The notes: generated by a model from the letters alone, not told the origin. A DNA stretch of 64,000 nucleotides from Brasenia schreberi (GCA_036023115.1 JAYKKT010000036.1:6101501-6165500), one strand, 5' to 3'. Shown: positions 12,001-24,592, counted from the first letter of the stretch. A program made the numbers and translations.

Positions 12001-12497
12001 AAGTTATAAGTTTAAAAATTTAGGACAATAAGTTTTTTTGTTTTTGCCAATTTTGAGATACATATCCTCATAGTCATTTTAGCAAATTTGACAAAACTGA
12101 TAAAAAGAGTATATAAATTTTAAGATTAAAAACTAAGAACAAACAACATATTATTAGATTTAAACAAGAAATCTACCAATGCACACCATTTATTAATGAG
12201 GCACTAAGCTGTTAATAAAACCATGCATCAAACAACAATTTTAAACAACCCAAGGTACCATTTTGAAATAATCCAAAGGACCTAACATTCTTTTGTCATT
12301 TCAGAAATAAACAAGGGATAAAACTACAATTTTCCTTACTACCTGCCATTGTAAATTTCTAATTGCTAGAGGGGTAGTCTAGTGATTTTATCAGTCTGTC
12401 CTGTTTGAAAATATTTTAGAAAACTTGAGGGAAAAACTATAAAATTACTTTTTGGTTCTATAGTAATTTTAGAAACTAATTAGGGATACCATTCTGT
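9069..12497 (-). pseudogene. Ty1/copia retrotransposon interior 1 (integrase core deleted)
   Basis: Minus-strand remnants in copia order. Gag-like sequence at about 12400-11250. Protease-region remnant at 11206-10940 (DVLIVSSMRHNLVFVS). Integrase C-end and linker at 10980-10440. Reverse transcriptase at 10252-9690, with SPVTKFVSIRIILTIYA, LHQLDIKTIFLNGYLGE and the catalytic LYLDDILL. RNase H at 9560-9235, with IYCDNNASF, RSKHIMVKYHYV and PLTKGISEDL. Relative to interior 2 about 600 bp are missing between protease and integrase C-end, which removes the GAG-pre-integrase and integrase core and accounts for the length difference (3.43 versus 4.06 kb). Stops and frameshifts throughout. Confidence 0.8.
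12482..12491 (-). other. decayed primer-binding site of copia interior 1
   Basis: On the minus strand TGGTATCCCT directly follows the LTR region. Its first seven bases match the initiator-Met primer-binding site TGGTATCAGAG and the rest has decayed. Confidence 0.5.
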
Positions 12498-12883
12498 TGT
12501 ATTTTTGTTGTTGATTTGTAGTAGAGGAGTGATCGTCGTTGGGCTTTGAATCACCTGACATGGCTTCTTCAAGATGGTTTTGCACAAGAGTAGGAAGAAG
12601 ATCGGAAAGGAAGAGCATAGGATTTTAGAATGTGTATCATACATGTAATTGATCTTCTTCTTCCATTTTATGCCTCCACAACTTTTCCTATCTTAGATGT
12701 TCGTTAGTCATATGAAATGACTTCATTGTTGTATTGCCTTTTTCAATTTAGTTACAAATAGAAATTGTTCTTTGTTAAAGAAAATGGTTGAATTTGTATT
12801 AGAAAAAGGGAAGGGGGTCCTCCTTCCATATTCCATGACTGTTATTAAAGAGGCCTTATGGCCACTAACTTCAAAAATTATCA
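12498..12883 (-). mobile_element. copia LTR shared between two tandem interiors
   Basis: Collinear with the LTR at 16939-17256. Shared blocks include AGGAAGAGCATA, TTTTCCTATCTT(A/G)GATGTTC, TTGTTGTATT, TCAATTTAGTTA and GCCTTATGGCCACTAACT. On the minus strand it starts TGATAATTTTTG and ends ATACA. It is preceded on that strand by the purine tract GCAAAGTGGGGA (end of interior 2) and followed by the primer-binding-site remnant of interior 1. It therefore serves as 3' LTR of one interior and 5' LTR of the other. It keeps about 60 bp near 12790-12850 that the other LTR lacks. Confidence 0.75.
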
Positions 12884-12895
12884 TCCCCACTTTGC
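12884..12895 (-). other. polypurine tract of copia interior 2
   Basis: The minus strand reads GCAAAGTGGGGA, immediately followed by the LTR start TGATAATT. This is the position and composition of a plus-strand-priming polypurine tract. Confidence 0.65.
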
Positions 12896-15800
12896 TATAT
12901 AAGCCGAATCAAGATACAATGGTCTCTTGTTTGTGTTTCCATATAATTGAAGGCCCTAAACATGTCTTAATTTGTTACTGGTAGTTTATTTAGCAAATAA
13001 GTCTTCAGATATACTTTTTGTCAAGGGGTCTACTATCATATCTTTAGTAGGAACGTAAGTGATATATATTTCATTCTTTTGTATCATATCATGTACATAA
13101 TGATATTTTATCATTATATGCTTGCTCCTTGAGCTATTAGCACCACTCTTTATAAAAGTTATGATTATTGTGTTGTCATAATAAATGACAACTAGCTTGT
13201 TCACTATATCCATCTTCAAATCATGAATAAAGTGTACTATTACTCAACCATGTTTCTTGCATAACAAAGAAACTAAACCATTTTCAAATAAGAAAGCTTG
13301 ATCGAAAGTTTATTTGTTATCATCTTTGCTCACAATAAAGTCAACATTTGAGTATTCAATTATTTTTAATTTATGCCTAATTACACAATTTTAAGTCTCT
13401 TCCTCCTTTAGATATCTCAAGATCCTCTTTATAACAACCCAATGTTACCAACCATGATTACTTTAACATCTACTCAGAAGACCAATAACAAAATTGATAT
13501 GTCTCATACACAACATAGCATACATCAAGCCTTCAACAATTTGAGCATAAAAAATATTTGATTTTTCTTATCCATCGTCAACTTTACTAAGCTTAACTCT
13601 TTTAACAATAAGTATACTTGTATACTTACAATCAGCTATTCTAAATTTCTTGAGAATATAGTCAATGTATCTCTCTTGACTTAGACATAACAATTTAGAT
13701 ACTCTATCATGATTAATCTTTATACCCAGGATACAGGATGCATCTCTCATATCCATCATCTCAAAAACTTAGAGCGTAACCATGATATGGTCTTCATAGT
13801 CATATCATTGTCATTACCAATCAACAAATATAATGATAGGATGACAAAGTGGCTCCCACTGTTCCCAACATAGACACAACAATCTAACTTTTAGCCATAA
13901 ACCTAAGTTCTATAATGACATTATGAAAAGTTAAATACCATTGATAATGTCATTGTTTTAGGCCATATAGGGATTTCTTTAACCTATATACCATATCATC
14001 GTGATCTTTAATTACTTAGCCTTCTAACTATTTTATGTAAATTATTTCATTAACATAACCATCCAAAAAAGTAGTTTTTACATCTAGTTAATTTAAATCT
14101 AAATCAAAGAAAGTAATAATTGTCAAAATTATCCTTATAGATTCAAATTTCGTAACTTGAGAATATGTTTCAACATAATCAATTTTTTTTTGTAAAAGTC
14201 TTTTCTAACCAACCTCATTTTAAATTTTTTGATTGAACTATTGACTTTATATTTCTTTTTCAATACTTATTTGTAATCAATTGCTTGTCTTCCTTTTAAC
14301 AAAACTGTCAACTCCTAGACTTGTTTTTCTCAATGTGATTAATTTTTCATCTATTGCTTTTAGCCAATTTGGTAATTCTGATAAGCTCATAGCTTCTTGA
14401 TAACTTAGGTTATCAGCTACATCATCTAAATCTACTGAATAATATGCCTTAGCTAAATAATTATGGTAGTCCTTTAAGTAGGATGGAGGTGCTCTCTTTT
14501 GACCACTTAATATTTTAGTTTGTAAGAGAAGACTAATAAGTTCAATTTTTGTAGATGCAAATGATGATTCATGAAGATCTAAAAGATTACTCTCATTATT
14601 ATTATTGCCAGTAAGGATGTCATTCTTAATATCCACTAAGAATTCAACATCCATACTTTCTATCAATCCAAGGTCGTGATAAAATTGATACCTTTTTTTA
14701 TCCTTTTGGGTATCTAATAAAGATACATCTCAAATATTTATTATTTAATTTATCTCTAGATTAGTCTAAGTTCTTTATATGTGTCAAAGAGCCCCACCTA
14801 TATAAGTGACTGAGGTATGGTTTTCTATCAGACGATGACTTATATGGTGTAGTGGATACAATCTTACATAAAACTCTATTTAAGATATACATAGTTATAG
14901 ACACTATTTTTTCTCAAAATACATTTGGTTGAGAAGTATCTCCTAACATAGACCTTGTCATATTTAAAAGAGTCCTGTTATATCGTTCAACTACACTATT
15001 TTGTTGGTATCTTAGTTATATTATATTCTTTGTAGTATTATGAAAACTCAAATGAGGTGTGTTCTCCGTCTTTATCAGATCTAAGCACTTTAATAGTGCA
15101 TTATAATTGATTTTTAACTTCTTGCTTATATTCTTTGAATATGTTCAATGCTTCTGATTTATGTGACGAGGTATATATATTCATACCTTGAATAGTTATC
15201 ATTGAAGGTTTTAAAATAAACCTTCTTGTGACAAGATATTATTCTAAAAGGTTCACACATATCAATGTGTGATTTCTAGTAAACTCATATCTCTCCTTTC
15301 TTCTTTGAAAAATAGTTTTATCAAATGTAGGTAATAAGTCAAAGGTTGCTAATGTCTTTAACTTGTTTGGGCTAATGTATCCTAACTTTCTATGCCAAAC
15401 ATTCACATCAACAAGCATCGTACATTTAATATAAGCCGAAGAAGTAAATTGTCCTTCATTATTCATTTATTAAGTTTGAACAAACCATTATCAAAATCAA
15501 ACATGTCAGTAAAAAATACATGACTAAGTTTCCCTATGGTCACCTTCTAAAGAAAAACTTAACCTCAAAACCCTTTTTGCCTAGTACAAGCATGGACACT
15601 AAATTATGCCTTATAGATGACATAATTAATACATTAGTTAGCAAAGCAGGAGTGCTTGCTATATCAATTTTAAATGATCTAACCTCTATGACATTAGAGT
15701 AAGTGTTGTTTTCCATGTAGACTTGATGTTCACTGAGTTGGTGCTTTTTGAGATTCATAGCTCCATCCTTACTCTTCACGATGTGATACGTTCTAGAATC

Positions 15801-16938
15801 AATTCATCAACCATAAACATATTTATCTAGGTGAAGGCATTCATAGATATTGCACACTACTTCATGCTTCTTCTTTTGACCGTTTTGCTTAGTATTGTTA
15901 TAACTATTCTTATGACAAACCCTTTTAGTATCTCAATTTTCTATAATTGAAGCACTTTACTCGAGAAGTGGATCCTTATAGTTTCTTAAATGCTTGACAT
16001 TTTCTTTTATTAAATTTGTCAAATTTTTTATTTTGTTTTCTTTTGTTCTTGTGGTTTTTAGAACTAGAGTCAAGATCAACTTTGGCAAGAAACAAAATTT
16101 TCTTTTTGCCCTTTAGGTGCTCTTGTTTAGTTGTTAATTTTAGAGCGATCTTAGTTGGGATAACAATTAAATTTACTCGAGCAGTGGCGACTATATTATA
16201 AAAAGAGTATAGACTATTAAATATAGTTAAGATTTGCATTGGGTTTGGGATAACAGTTTTAGCTACTACTAAATCTTTGGTCATGACAAACATTTTGTTT
16301 AGGTGTTCGACTACATTATTTGACTATTTAATTTATAGGAGTTATACTATTGTAAGAGAAATTGTATATGCAATTTTATTGTAATGTCATGCTTAACAGT
16401 GACTAAATTAAGCATCTCTTTTGAAGTCTTATATTTTTTGAAGACCCTAAATAAGTCATCTTTCATGTAAGTCAACATTATTGTTTTTACTATAATGTCT
16501 TTCCTAAAGAAAGTTCTATAGCTTTATCTTTCTTGTATAGCTGTGTAGATGCTTCTATTGTGGGTTCAATCATAATTTCTCTTAAGATATAATTAATGCC
16601 CTCTAATGTTAACGCCAATAAAATATGATTTTTTAGGTTTGGAAGTTCAACCCGTTGGATTTTTTGAGTTTTAGCTATTTCATTAATACAAACTGTAGAT
16701 GTCATTTTTTTATTTTAATATTTAACAAATATTTTAAGAAAGAGTGATCAAGCACCCAAGACTAAAAAACAAGAAACACAATTTAAGTAGGCTTTTAATA
16801 ATATGTTAATCAAGAACCTATGTGTAATTTCAGAAAATTTACATGAACCAGTATTGAACAAACCTCCAATGACCAATCTTGTTATAAATTCATATGCTTA
16901 TTTATGTTTGTTAGGATCTGATGTGCTCTGATACTAAA
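12896..16938 (-). pseudogene. Ty1/copia retrotransposon interior 2
   Basis: Copia gag-pol in native order on the minus strand, broken by many stops. Gag at 16705-15976, opening MTSTVCINEIAKTQKIQR (a basic KKILFLAKVD tract later). Protease region at 15779-15540 with LTNVLIMSSIRHNLVSM. GAG-pre-integrase at 15466-15239 with WHRKLGYISPNKLKTL. Integrase remnants at 15240-14760. Linker at 14666-14277 (SYLKDYHNYLAKAYYS and LPNWLKAIDEKL). Reverse transcriptase at about 14270-13560, with CILGIKINHDR and QERYIDYILKKFRI near its C-end. RNase H at 13219-12986, with SRSKHIMIKYHYVHDM and DPLTKSISEDL. Not functional; close to interior 1 in sequence. Confidence 0.85.
16925..16936 (-). other. primer-binding site of copia interior 2
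   Basis: The minus strand reads TAGTATCAGAGC, an initiator-Met tRNA-type site, two bases after the LTR. Confidence 0.75.
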
Positions 16939-17256
16939 TGTACTTTTGTTATTGATTTGCAATAAAGTGATCATTGTTGGACTTTGAATCGCTTGACATG
17001 ACTTCTCTAAGATGATTTTATACATTTTTATGGAAGAAAATTAGAAAGGAAGAGCATAAGATTTCATAATATGTATCACACATTCTTCTTCCCTTTTATT
17101 CTTTTACAATTTTTCCTATCTTGGATGTTCGTTATAGTTAGATGAAATGGCTATGTTGTTGTATTACCTCTTTCAATTTAGTTATAAATAAAAATTATTC
17201 CTTGTTAAAGAAAATGTTTGAAGAAGCCTTATGGCCACTAACTCCATAAATTATCA
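16939..17256 (-). mobile_element. 5' LTR of copia interior 2
   Basis: TG...CA bounded on the minus strand: it begins TGATAATTTATGG and ends AAAAGTACA next to the primer-binding site. It is 318 bp because it lacks an internal block of about 60 bp found in the LTR at 12498-12883. Confidence 0.75.
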
Positions 17257-18183
17257 CATTCTCCTTTTCACAACAAGAACCTAAGAAAACCCATTGTCCT
17301 TTTCAAGTTGGTGCTGTAAGGATTTTCTAAGTTCCTAATTGTAAATCCAAATCTAGATGAAAGGAATGCCTTGTTGGTGTTGGAAGTTTTTGGAGATGTT
17401 GGCTTCTACAAACATATGTTGATGTGCAAATATCTATGCTAACTTTAGGCTTATTCGTAATATACTAATATAAATGAATTTTTACAATTCTTAGTTGTGT
17501 GGTTGAATTACAAATGGGTTCGAAAAATCCATGTGAATCAAGGCAATATCGGAAAAAACAAGAATGACTTGAGAAAAAAAACATTATCTTAATAGTCTTT
17601 ACCCTATTTGTAAAGCAGGCAAGCCTCTATAATAACTATACCTTTAAGCCTTATACGAAACTCGAGACATTTTTGATTTTGATATGATAAACATAGCCTA
17701 TTTTTAATCACATATAGAAGTCGGTTTTAGTTGACGGACTTATTCTTACATCACATAGCCATGTGGCCATCTAATAGCCATAATTTGAGTCAATTGTTTC
17801 ACCAACTTATTTGAAAAATCTCTTACATGACCTATCTTTGTTTCGTAGGTTATATTCAATTTCTTCATTTAAAGCTTCCACGCTAGCATCTTACCTCTCT
17901 TTTCCTTGTCTCAAAGGGCATAAGCACACCCTTTGGCGGAGGAGGGAGAGATCTCTCTCTGAATCCCTTGTACTAGTGCTCATATTTTGAGCTTCCTAGT
18001 TTCTTAACCCAACTGTCCTCAACTTGACAGTTAGAGGAGATCCTCGGAAGCCACCCTCGTGCTTTTCATGGATTGCCTTTGAGAGCAAGTCCTTTTAATA
18101 TCTATCACATCTAGCACTCACGTCTCAAGGATGTCCATCAATGTTTGTCAAGTAGTTTCCAAGGTGATTGTCTTTGCAGTCTA
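17257..18183. other. no gene recognised
   Basis: About 0.9 kb between the copia array and the next nested element. No coding frame, terminal repeat or tRNA-like box that I can support. Confidence 0.4.
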
Positions 18184-21100
18184 GACATGATCGGTTCCCA
18201 TAACTAGTACCAACAATTTCAAATTGTCGATTTTGTTTTTTTCGAATTAGTTTAAAACTAGTTTTAGTTTTGGTTTTGAGAACCATTTCAATTTGAGTGT
18301 GAAGTTGCTTGCAACAACAATAACTAAGCCTTTTCCCACACTACATGGGGTCAACTACATGGATTCTTTGTTTCCACATAGTCCTATCATGTGCCATTCT
18401 AGCAGTTAACTAAATATAAACTATATCATTCTTTATTATTTCTTTCTAATACTTTTGTGGTCATCCTCTTCCTCTTTTAACATTTTCACAATCTAGTTTT
18501 CATATCTTCTCATAAGAGCATCATTGGGTCGTCTTTCTACAAGTCCAAACCATTTTAAATGATTTTCTCTGATTTTATCCTCTATTAGTGCTACTCCCAA
18601 TTTGTTTCTAATAACCTTATTATGTATAAGGTCTTTCCTTGTGTGACTGTTCATCCATCGCAACACTTTCATTTTTTCTATAAACATCTTTTCCACATAT
18701 TGATGATTAACTGCTAACACTCGGAACCATAAACCATATAAGTTCTAATTACTGCTTTATAATATTTACCTTTTAACTTTAATGAGCAATATGTTTTGTT
18801 AGAGTTTCTTTTTAATGTTTCTTTCCACAATTCCAATTTCCTATTAACTTTTTCCTTAGAGTCATCCAATAACACAATGTCATCTGTAAATAACATATAC
18901 AAAGGTACTTCATCTTGAATATGTTTTGTTAACTCATCAATGAGCAATATAAATAAATAGACCTAAAGTTTATCTTTGATGTAACCCAATTTTAACTTTA
19001 AAGAAATTTGTCATTCCTTCATGAGTCATCATATATGTTTTTGCACCATCGTACATATCTTATATAAGATATAAGATTTATGTATATAAATGATATACCT
19101 TTCTTTTTCAAAGTTCTCCAAAGAACATCTCTTCACACCCTATCATAAGCTTTTTCTAAATCAATAAATAACATATGAAGATTATTATTTTTTGCTCTAA
19201 AATGTTTCATAAAACGTATCAATAGGTGAATCACTTCAATAGTAGATCTACTGAGCATGAATCCAAATTGGTTCTTTGTTGTACTCTATACTTATCTTAA
19301 CCTACGTTCGATAATTCTTTCCTATAATTTTATAGCATAACTTATTAACTTGATACTTCAATAATTCACACAATTATTAATGTCTTTTTTTTCCTTATAT
19401 ATGAGTATAAGTGTACTTACTCTCTATTCTTCGGGTATCTTTTGGGTTCTCCATATTTCATTAAATAGTTTTGTGAGTCAAATATGCCCTATCTCTCCTA
19501 GAATTTTCCATATTTCTATAGGAATATTTTGTAGTCCTACAGATTTACCAACCTTCATATATTTAAGAGCATCTTTGGCTTCATTCTTTTGAATACCTCT
19601 ATAGAAGTTGTGGTCTATATACTTTTATGATTTGACAAACTCTCATAAGCTGATACTATCATTTGTATTTTTATTAAAAGCTTATAAATATAATTTTTTA
19701 TCTATTTTTTATATCATTTTCACTAGAATCTTCTCATCCTTATCTTTGATGTATCTAACAAAAGTAAGATCCTTAGTTTTCTTATTTTTAGCCTTAGCTA
19801 TCCTAAAAATATTACTTTCACCTTCTTTTGAGTTAATCTTTTTATATAAATCTTTTCAAATTTTAGCTTCTGCTTCACTAATGAACTTTTTCGCTCTCTT
19901 TTAAGCGTCTCAAGTTTTACTAGTCTTCTTGGCACAATGCAATTTTTAACATATCTTCTTTGCTTTGCCACGACTTCATTTCATCACCAAGCTTCTTTTT
20001 GTGTCGGTACTCCTCCCTTAAATTCGCCTAACCATCTTTTGTCACTTCTCTAATATGTATAGTCATATTGTTCTACATATCATAAGGTATACCTACATAA
20101 TGTCAATCATCTCCTTGAAAAACTTGATATTTAAATATATCTTCTTTCTTACATTTGAAGTTCTACTATCTAGTCTAAATAACTCTATATACTACTCTTC
20201 TTTGTCCACTTTTTTACTTAAAAATTCATTACTAAAAGTCAATGTTGAGTAGTTAAGTTTTCTCCTTAAATTACCTTGCAATCTTTATAACACTATCTAT
20301 CTTTTTTCTTACAAACAAAATAATAAGTTTGTGTTTGTCACAAGCTAGTCTTATAAGTAATTAAATATTCGTATTATTTTTTGAAAAATGTATTGGATAT
20401 AAAGATATCAAAAGCTATAGCAAAATTTAAAATCTCCTTACCCTCCTCATTTATATCTCAAAACCATAGTTTCCAAAAATACATTAATATCCTAATGCAT
20501 CTTTAACGACATGTCCATTTAAGTCTCCTCTTAAACAAATCATCTCTTTTTGTGGAATTTTTTGAATTACTTTATCTAACTCCTCCCAAAAAACCTTCTT
20601 TATACTATCTTCTAATCTTACTTGGGGTGTATAAGTATAAACTATATTCAAAGCCTCTACTCCCAATACTAATTTCATCATTATAATTCGGTCACGGTAT
20701 TGTTATATGTGTACTACGCTATCCTTTAAATCTTTATTTACAATAATACCAACTCCATTTAAAGTCTTTTTCTTTCATGAGTACCATCATTTAAAACTTG
20801 TATTCTCAATCTCCTTTGCTTTTTCTCCCACCCACTTTATCTCTTATAAACATATAATGTGAATCTTTCTCCTAGTCATAGTATCTACCACCTCCATTAA
20901 CTTGTCGATCAATGCTCCGATATTTTAAGTAACAATACGAATTTTATTATTTAAGTTAGATTTCTTATCCTTCGCATCCGTTCATGCTGAAAATGCGAAG
21001 ACTCTAACTGTAACTTGTTCATTATATTCGAGCGATAATGTAGCGAGACTAACTTCTTTACCCACACCTATCCATGATGTGGGAACCCTTTGTGCAATTG

Positions 21101-21696
21101 ATTCACTACATTCGGACGAATATGTAGAGACCCTTACTTACTTTTCATTTCATTTGAGTTTTGAAGTGCATCTCTAAGAGGGAACACCCCAATGCAATAC
21201 TCATAATTTGTAGAATATATAACAGATAAGTCCGACAAAGTTTTACGCTAGCTATCAGAAGCCTAATGCAATCCTACTCCTTTATCCGGGCTTGAGACCA
21301 GACATGCAAGGGTTATCCCTTATATGGGCGGAGTTGTGAATTTGCTTAAAACCAATAAATAAATTTTAAAAATATGTTTTATTTTATATATAAATAATAA
21401 AAAATATAATGAGGCCTGTCAAACTCTGTCATCAGCCTCATAATCACAAGTTAACCTCATAATAACAAAAACTGACACTTATAAAATTCTCATTGTGCGC
21501 AGTTGGCGGAGACGGGCTTTCTAGGGTAGACGTGGGAACCGAAAGGAGCGAGGGGGGTCAAGTGGGACTGAGGCCGTTTGGGTTCCAAATGGTTTCAACC
21601 CCTTGCTTTCCATAACTGAACCGGATGGTTTCCAGTTCCAGTTACGATTCTGGGACTGGTTCCAACAGTCTGGTTTTGGTTTGAATCTACCATGTC
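18184..21696. mobile_element. GGTTCC-rich inverted-repeat element, copy 2 (split by a LINE)
   Basis: Left end TA|GACATGATCGGTTCCC (TA at 18182-18183) and right end GAATCTACCATGTC|TA (TA at 21697-21698). The ends are inverted copies flanked by TA on both sides. The interior is divided by a minus-strand LINE at 18311-21334. The right arm (21590-21690) is dense in GGTTCC/GAACCGG words. Confidence 0.7.
18311..21334 (-). mobile_element. RTE-type LINE, copy B (full length, dead)
   Basis: Minus-strand LINE of the same family as copy A. Its 3' end is the CAACAACAATAACTAAGC complement at 18311 and its 5' end the complement of ACTCCGCCCATATAAGGG at 21334. The target duplication is clear: TGTGAAGTTGCTT (18298-18310) and TGTGAATTTGCTT (21335-21347), 12 of 13 matching. 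The RT catalytic box reads FTDD (18879-18890), with the usual Ala changed to Thr. The C-terminal NSHTRKDLIHNKVIRNKLGV segment is near 18590-18660. The endonuclease keeps GDLNGHVVKDALGY near 20490-20530. Stops and frameshifts are frequent. Confidence 0.9.
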
Positions 21697-21874
21697 TACT
21701 TTGTACCATTAGTTGCCTTTAGTTTGTCCCACACGATGGATCTATATTCAGCCAAGTTGGGACATCCATCATACCCGAATCGTTAAAATTGGCGAAAGCC
21801 CACGATTTGAATCCATGGGCTTTAGTACATAGTTGGCCAGACTGCAAACGGTTTCATTGGTAGATCATCTTGGC

Positions 21875-21952
<78 letters not shown>
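21875..21952. repeat. compound (CT)n(AT)n microsatellite
   Basis: (CT)13 at 21875-21900 runs directly into an (AT) array of about 26 units at 21901-21952. Confidence 0.98.
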
Positions 21953-21954
<2 letters not shown>

Positions 21955-22439
21955 AGCACACATCAGCCACCGCTTACACCTTGTCATTGAGGAAGATGAG
22001 AATGAGCCAAGCAACCATGAAGCTTACATCTTACCAACAGCCGCATCTGAATTGCTAATGATAAGGACAAGTCCTATTTTGCCTTTTCTGCACCGAATGG
22101 TCGACGTATCCTGCGTCTTAAATGAACCTTGATATGCGAAACAACCTTCAATTCTGCTCGAGTGTTTCTATCACAAGGACACGACGATTAGTGAGGATAC
22201 CTTCGCTCTGGCTAGACATATATAAGTATTTTAATTCATTCCTTTGTAAAATAAAAGACGAGGGACTAATATACATCTTTTCGCTTAAAAAGCTAAGCTC
22301 CATCTATTTCATAGACAAAAATACTTTTGTCTGAAGCAAAACATTATATAATACGAATACATACTATTTTTTAATTTCTATTTTATTGATTAATTTGTTT
22401 TTCTTATTAAGTAAAGAAAACAAAGTATGATTCGATGGT

Positions 22440-22664
22440 TGGAGTTGGCAAACCGGACCCATAACCATAACTGTGGTTCAGTTGGGGTTCCTCCTTCCAT
22501 GGAACCGAAGTCAGAGTCGAGTTTAAAATGCCGGTCTCAGTTTCATTTTGTAAGTTATTTTAAAAAAATCTTTTAGCTTTTCTGTATTTTCTTATTGGGG
22601 CATGGTTTCTGATGTGAGAGCACTAGGAACCGCCAGTTCCGGTTCACCCGGAACCTGCCGTGTC
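22440..22664. mobile_element. GGTTCC-rich inverted-repeat element, copy 3
   Basis: About 225 bp. The left arm contains CAAACCGGACCC and the right arm CCAGTTCCGGTTCACCCGG around an AT-rich middle. The right end reads CCTGCCGTGTC|TA (TA at 22665-22666). The left boundary is unclear. Confidence 0.5.
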
Positions 22665-24505
22665 TATGAGTGAGGGAGAATTACAAGATTCTCTTACAGT
22701 GTGTCAATTATTTTAAAAAGATCAAAATAGCACTAAGATGATGATCATACACATCGGCCACACATTCGTATGCAGGTTCTCGTAGACCAGGCCTCAAAAG
22801 TACATGGTAAGTACAAAAATGGTATAATTTGAGAGCTTTTTAAAGCTGTAAAATAATGAGGCAAAGAGCTTTGCCACACAGACACTCATTCTTGAGAACA
22901 GCCATAGTTTCCTCCCGATATCAATAAAATAGACAAAAGAATTATGGAAGTAATCATTATTTTAAAGTATAATTATAGTTTTGCTTGATTTCAATGAATC
23001 AAATCTTCATCTTGACTTAATAGGTATTTATGGAACCAACGAGTTTATGGTTCTTGTTCAACACTTAGTTAATTATTGCAGTAAAGCAGCAACAGAAGCA
23101 TATTCTGCCTGCCATTAACAAGATGGTAAGATAGATTCCTCCCAAATAGCGTGGAGCACCCCTTAGAAATGGAGGCATGCCCCAAGATTATGTTATTGAT
23201 AAATTTAAAGTATAATTATAATTTATATATATTTTTATGTGTCAATATTTTCCAAGTGTTGACCCCTACATAAAGGCCAGAATCTGCACCGATATATTGA
23301 GAGATTCCTGCTAACATATTCCCCACAATGATATTTGTGGTATTGGATGGTCTTCCCTCGAATGACAAAACATGATTGCGTTTATCTGGAATTAAATGCT
23401 GATTTAACTGCAGATTGAGAATAATGGCAGCTGAGAGTCCATGTATTCTACCGAAAAAGGTTTGCAAGTATTCCCTTGACCAGGACAACAAACTGAAGCC
23501 GTTGTTATTGCTACTGTTAGACACAATAGTGCTGCATTGAATAATATTCCCCTTGACAACAAGATAAACAAACTGATACCGCTATTTTTTGGCTATTCTA
23601 TACTTTTAGGATGTAAAGGCCACAGCCCGCTTTTGGCATGTCAAATGCTACCACCTTCCATTATAAGAAGGCATTGTTGTGAGGTTAGCCAGATTGTGCA
23701 AGTCACAGCTTCTTCTCCAGCAGTCTCAGCTATGGCCCCATCAAATGCTCTCCATGAACCATCCCATATCGTCAATCTTCAGTGTAAGTCCTTCTGTAGT
23801 TATCACTTTCCAATGTCTTTTCCTGAACTAACAACCTCCTTGCGTCATATTCAATCTTCAGGGGCTTAGATTTGTTACAGCATCATGGTTTCCATGTTCT
23901 CACGATCATTTCAGTATTACCCTGTGTGTGTGTTTGTGCTCCTAGTCTTCTCTTCTTCCCCTATGACCGAATAGGAATCACAATGGCTGAGGTAAATGAT
24001 CTCCACTATACATAATATGCCCACTGGTTCGGAGCAAGTTCCTTGGCTAAATAATTCTCTCTAATATTCCTTTCATTCGATGGACAACATCCTTGCAGCC
24101 TCTTTAGTTTCTAGAGGCCTAGATTTATTACCACATCATGGGCTCTACGTTCTCATGATCAACTCAGTATTCCAAAATATATATGTCATACCAGTGGTTA
24201 CTGTTCTGGTGCTGTTTTGTGTTTTGTGTTTCTGCTTTCATCTATTCCCGTCTGTCAGGGGAATGAGTTTCTCGTCTTTCCTCATATAAATATGTGATAT
24301 ACACACGGATGGACTTGAGTGTACACACGCATGCACATATACGTATACATATGTGTGTGTCTGTGATGCTTTCTGTTCTGCTGCTTGGTTTATATTTTAT
24401 GTTCTGTTTCCATGATTTGTTTTCTGCTATTAGGTGAATGAGTTTCTTTAATATTTTCAAAAAGCATGTGTGCAGCACAGACATCTTATTCATGTGTGTG
24501 AGTCC
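22665..24505. other. upstream region of the purine permease gene
   Basis: No supported coding region. A 102-residue minus-strand frame at 23216-23524 matches nothing I know. Two duplicated blocks are visible: 23871-23925 with 24116-24172 (both containing TAGATTTRTTAC and CATCATGG), and 24204-24285 with 24371-24450 (both ending near GTGAATGAGTTTCT or GGAATGAGTTTCTC). Because the first permease coding exon opens behind a splice acceptor, part of this region is probably a 5' UTR exon and intron. Confidence 0.4.
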
Positions 24506-24506
24506 G

Positions 24507-24528
24507 TGTGTGTGTGTGTGTGTGTGTA

Positions 24529-24559
<31 letters not shown>
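24507..24559. repeat. (TG)n-(AG)n microsatellite
   Basis: A TG run followed by an AG run in the sequence just upstream of the permease start. The in-frame extension of the coding frame through it is an artefact of the repeat. Confidence 0.95.
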
Positions 24560-24562
<3 letters not shown>

Positions 24563-24580
24563 ACTAACACTCTGGTGCTT

Positions 24581-24587
24581 GTTGCAG
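24581..24587 (+). promoter_or_regulatory. 3' splice site before the PUP coding exon
   Basis: GTTGCAG preceded by a T-rich stretch, six bases before the ATG at 24593. It implies that an upstream non-coding or very short coding exon is spliced on here. Confidence 0.6.
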
Positions 24588-24592
24588 TAGAG

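Noticed and set aside
23216..23524. 102-residue minus-strand open frame
   Set aside because: No recognisable domain, no splice or promoter context, and no second copy in the window.
24470..24592. Upstream in-frame extension of the purine permease through TG/AG repeats
   Set aside because: It begins with GTG, translates a microsatellite into CVCVCV/RERERE, and is cut off by a splice acceptor six bases before the ATG at 24593.
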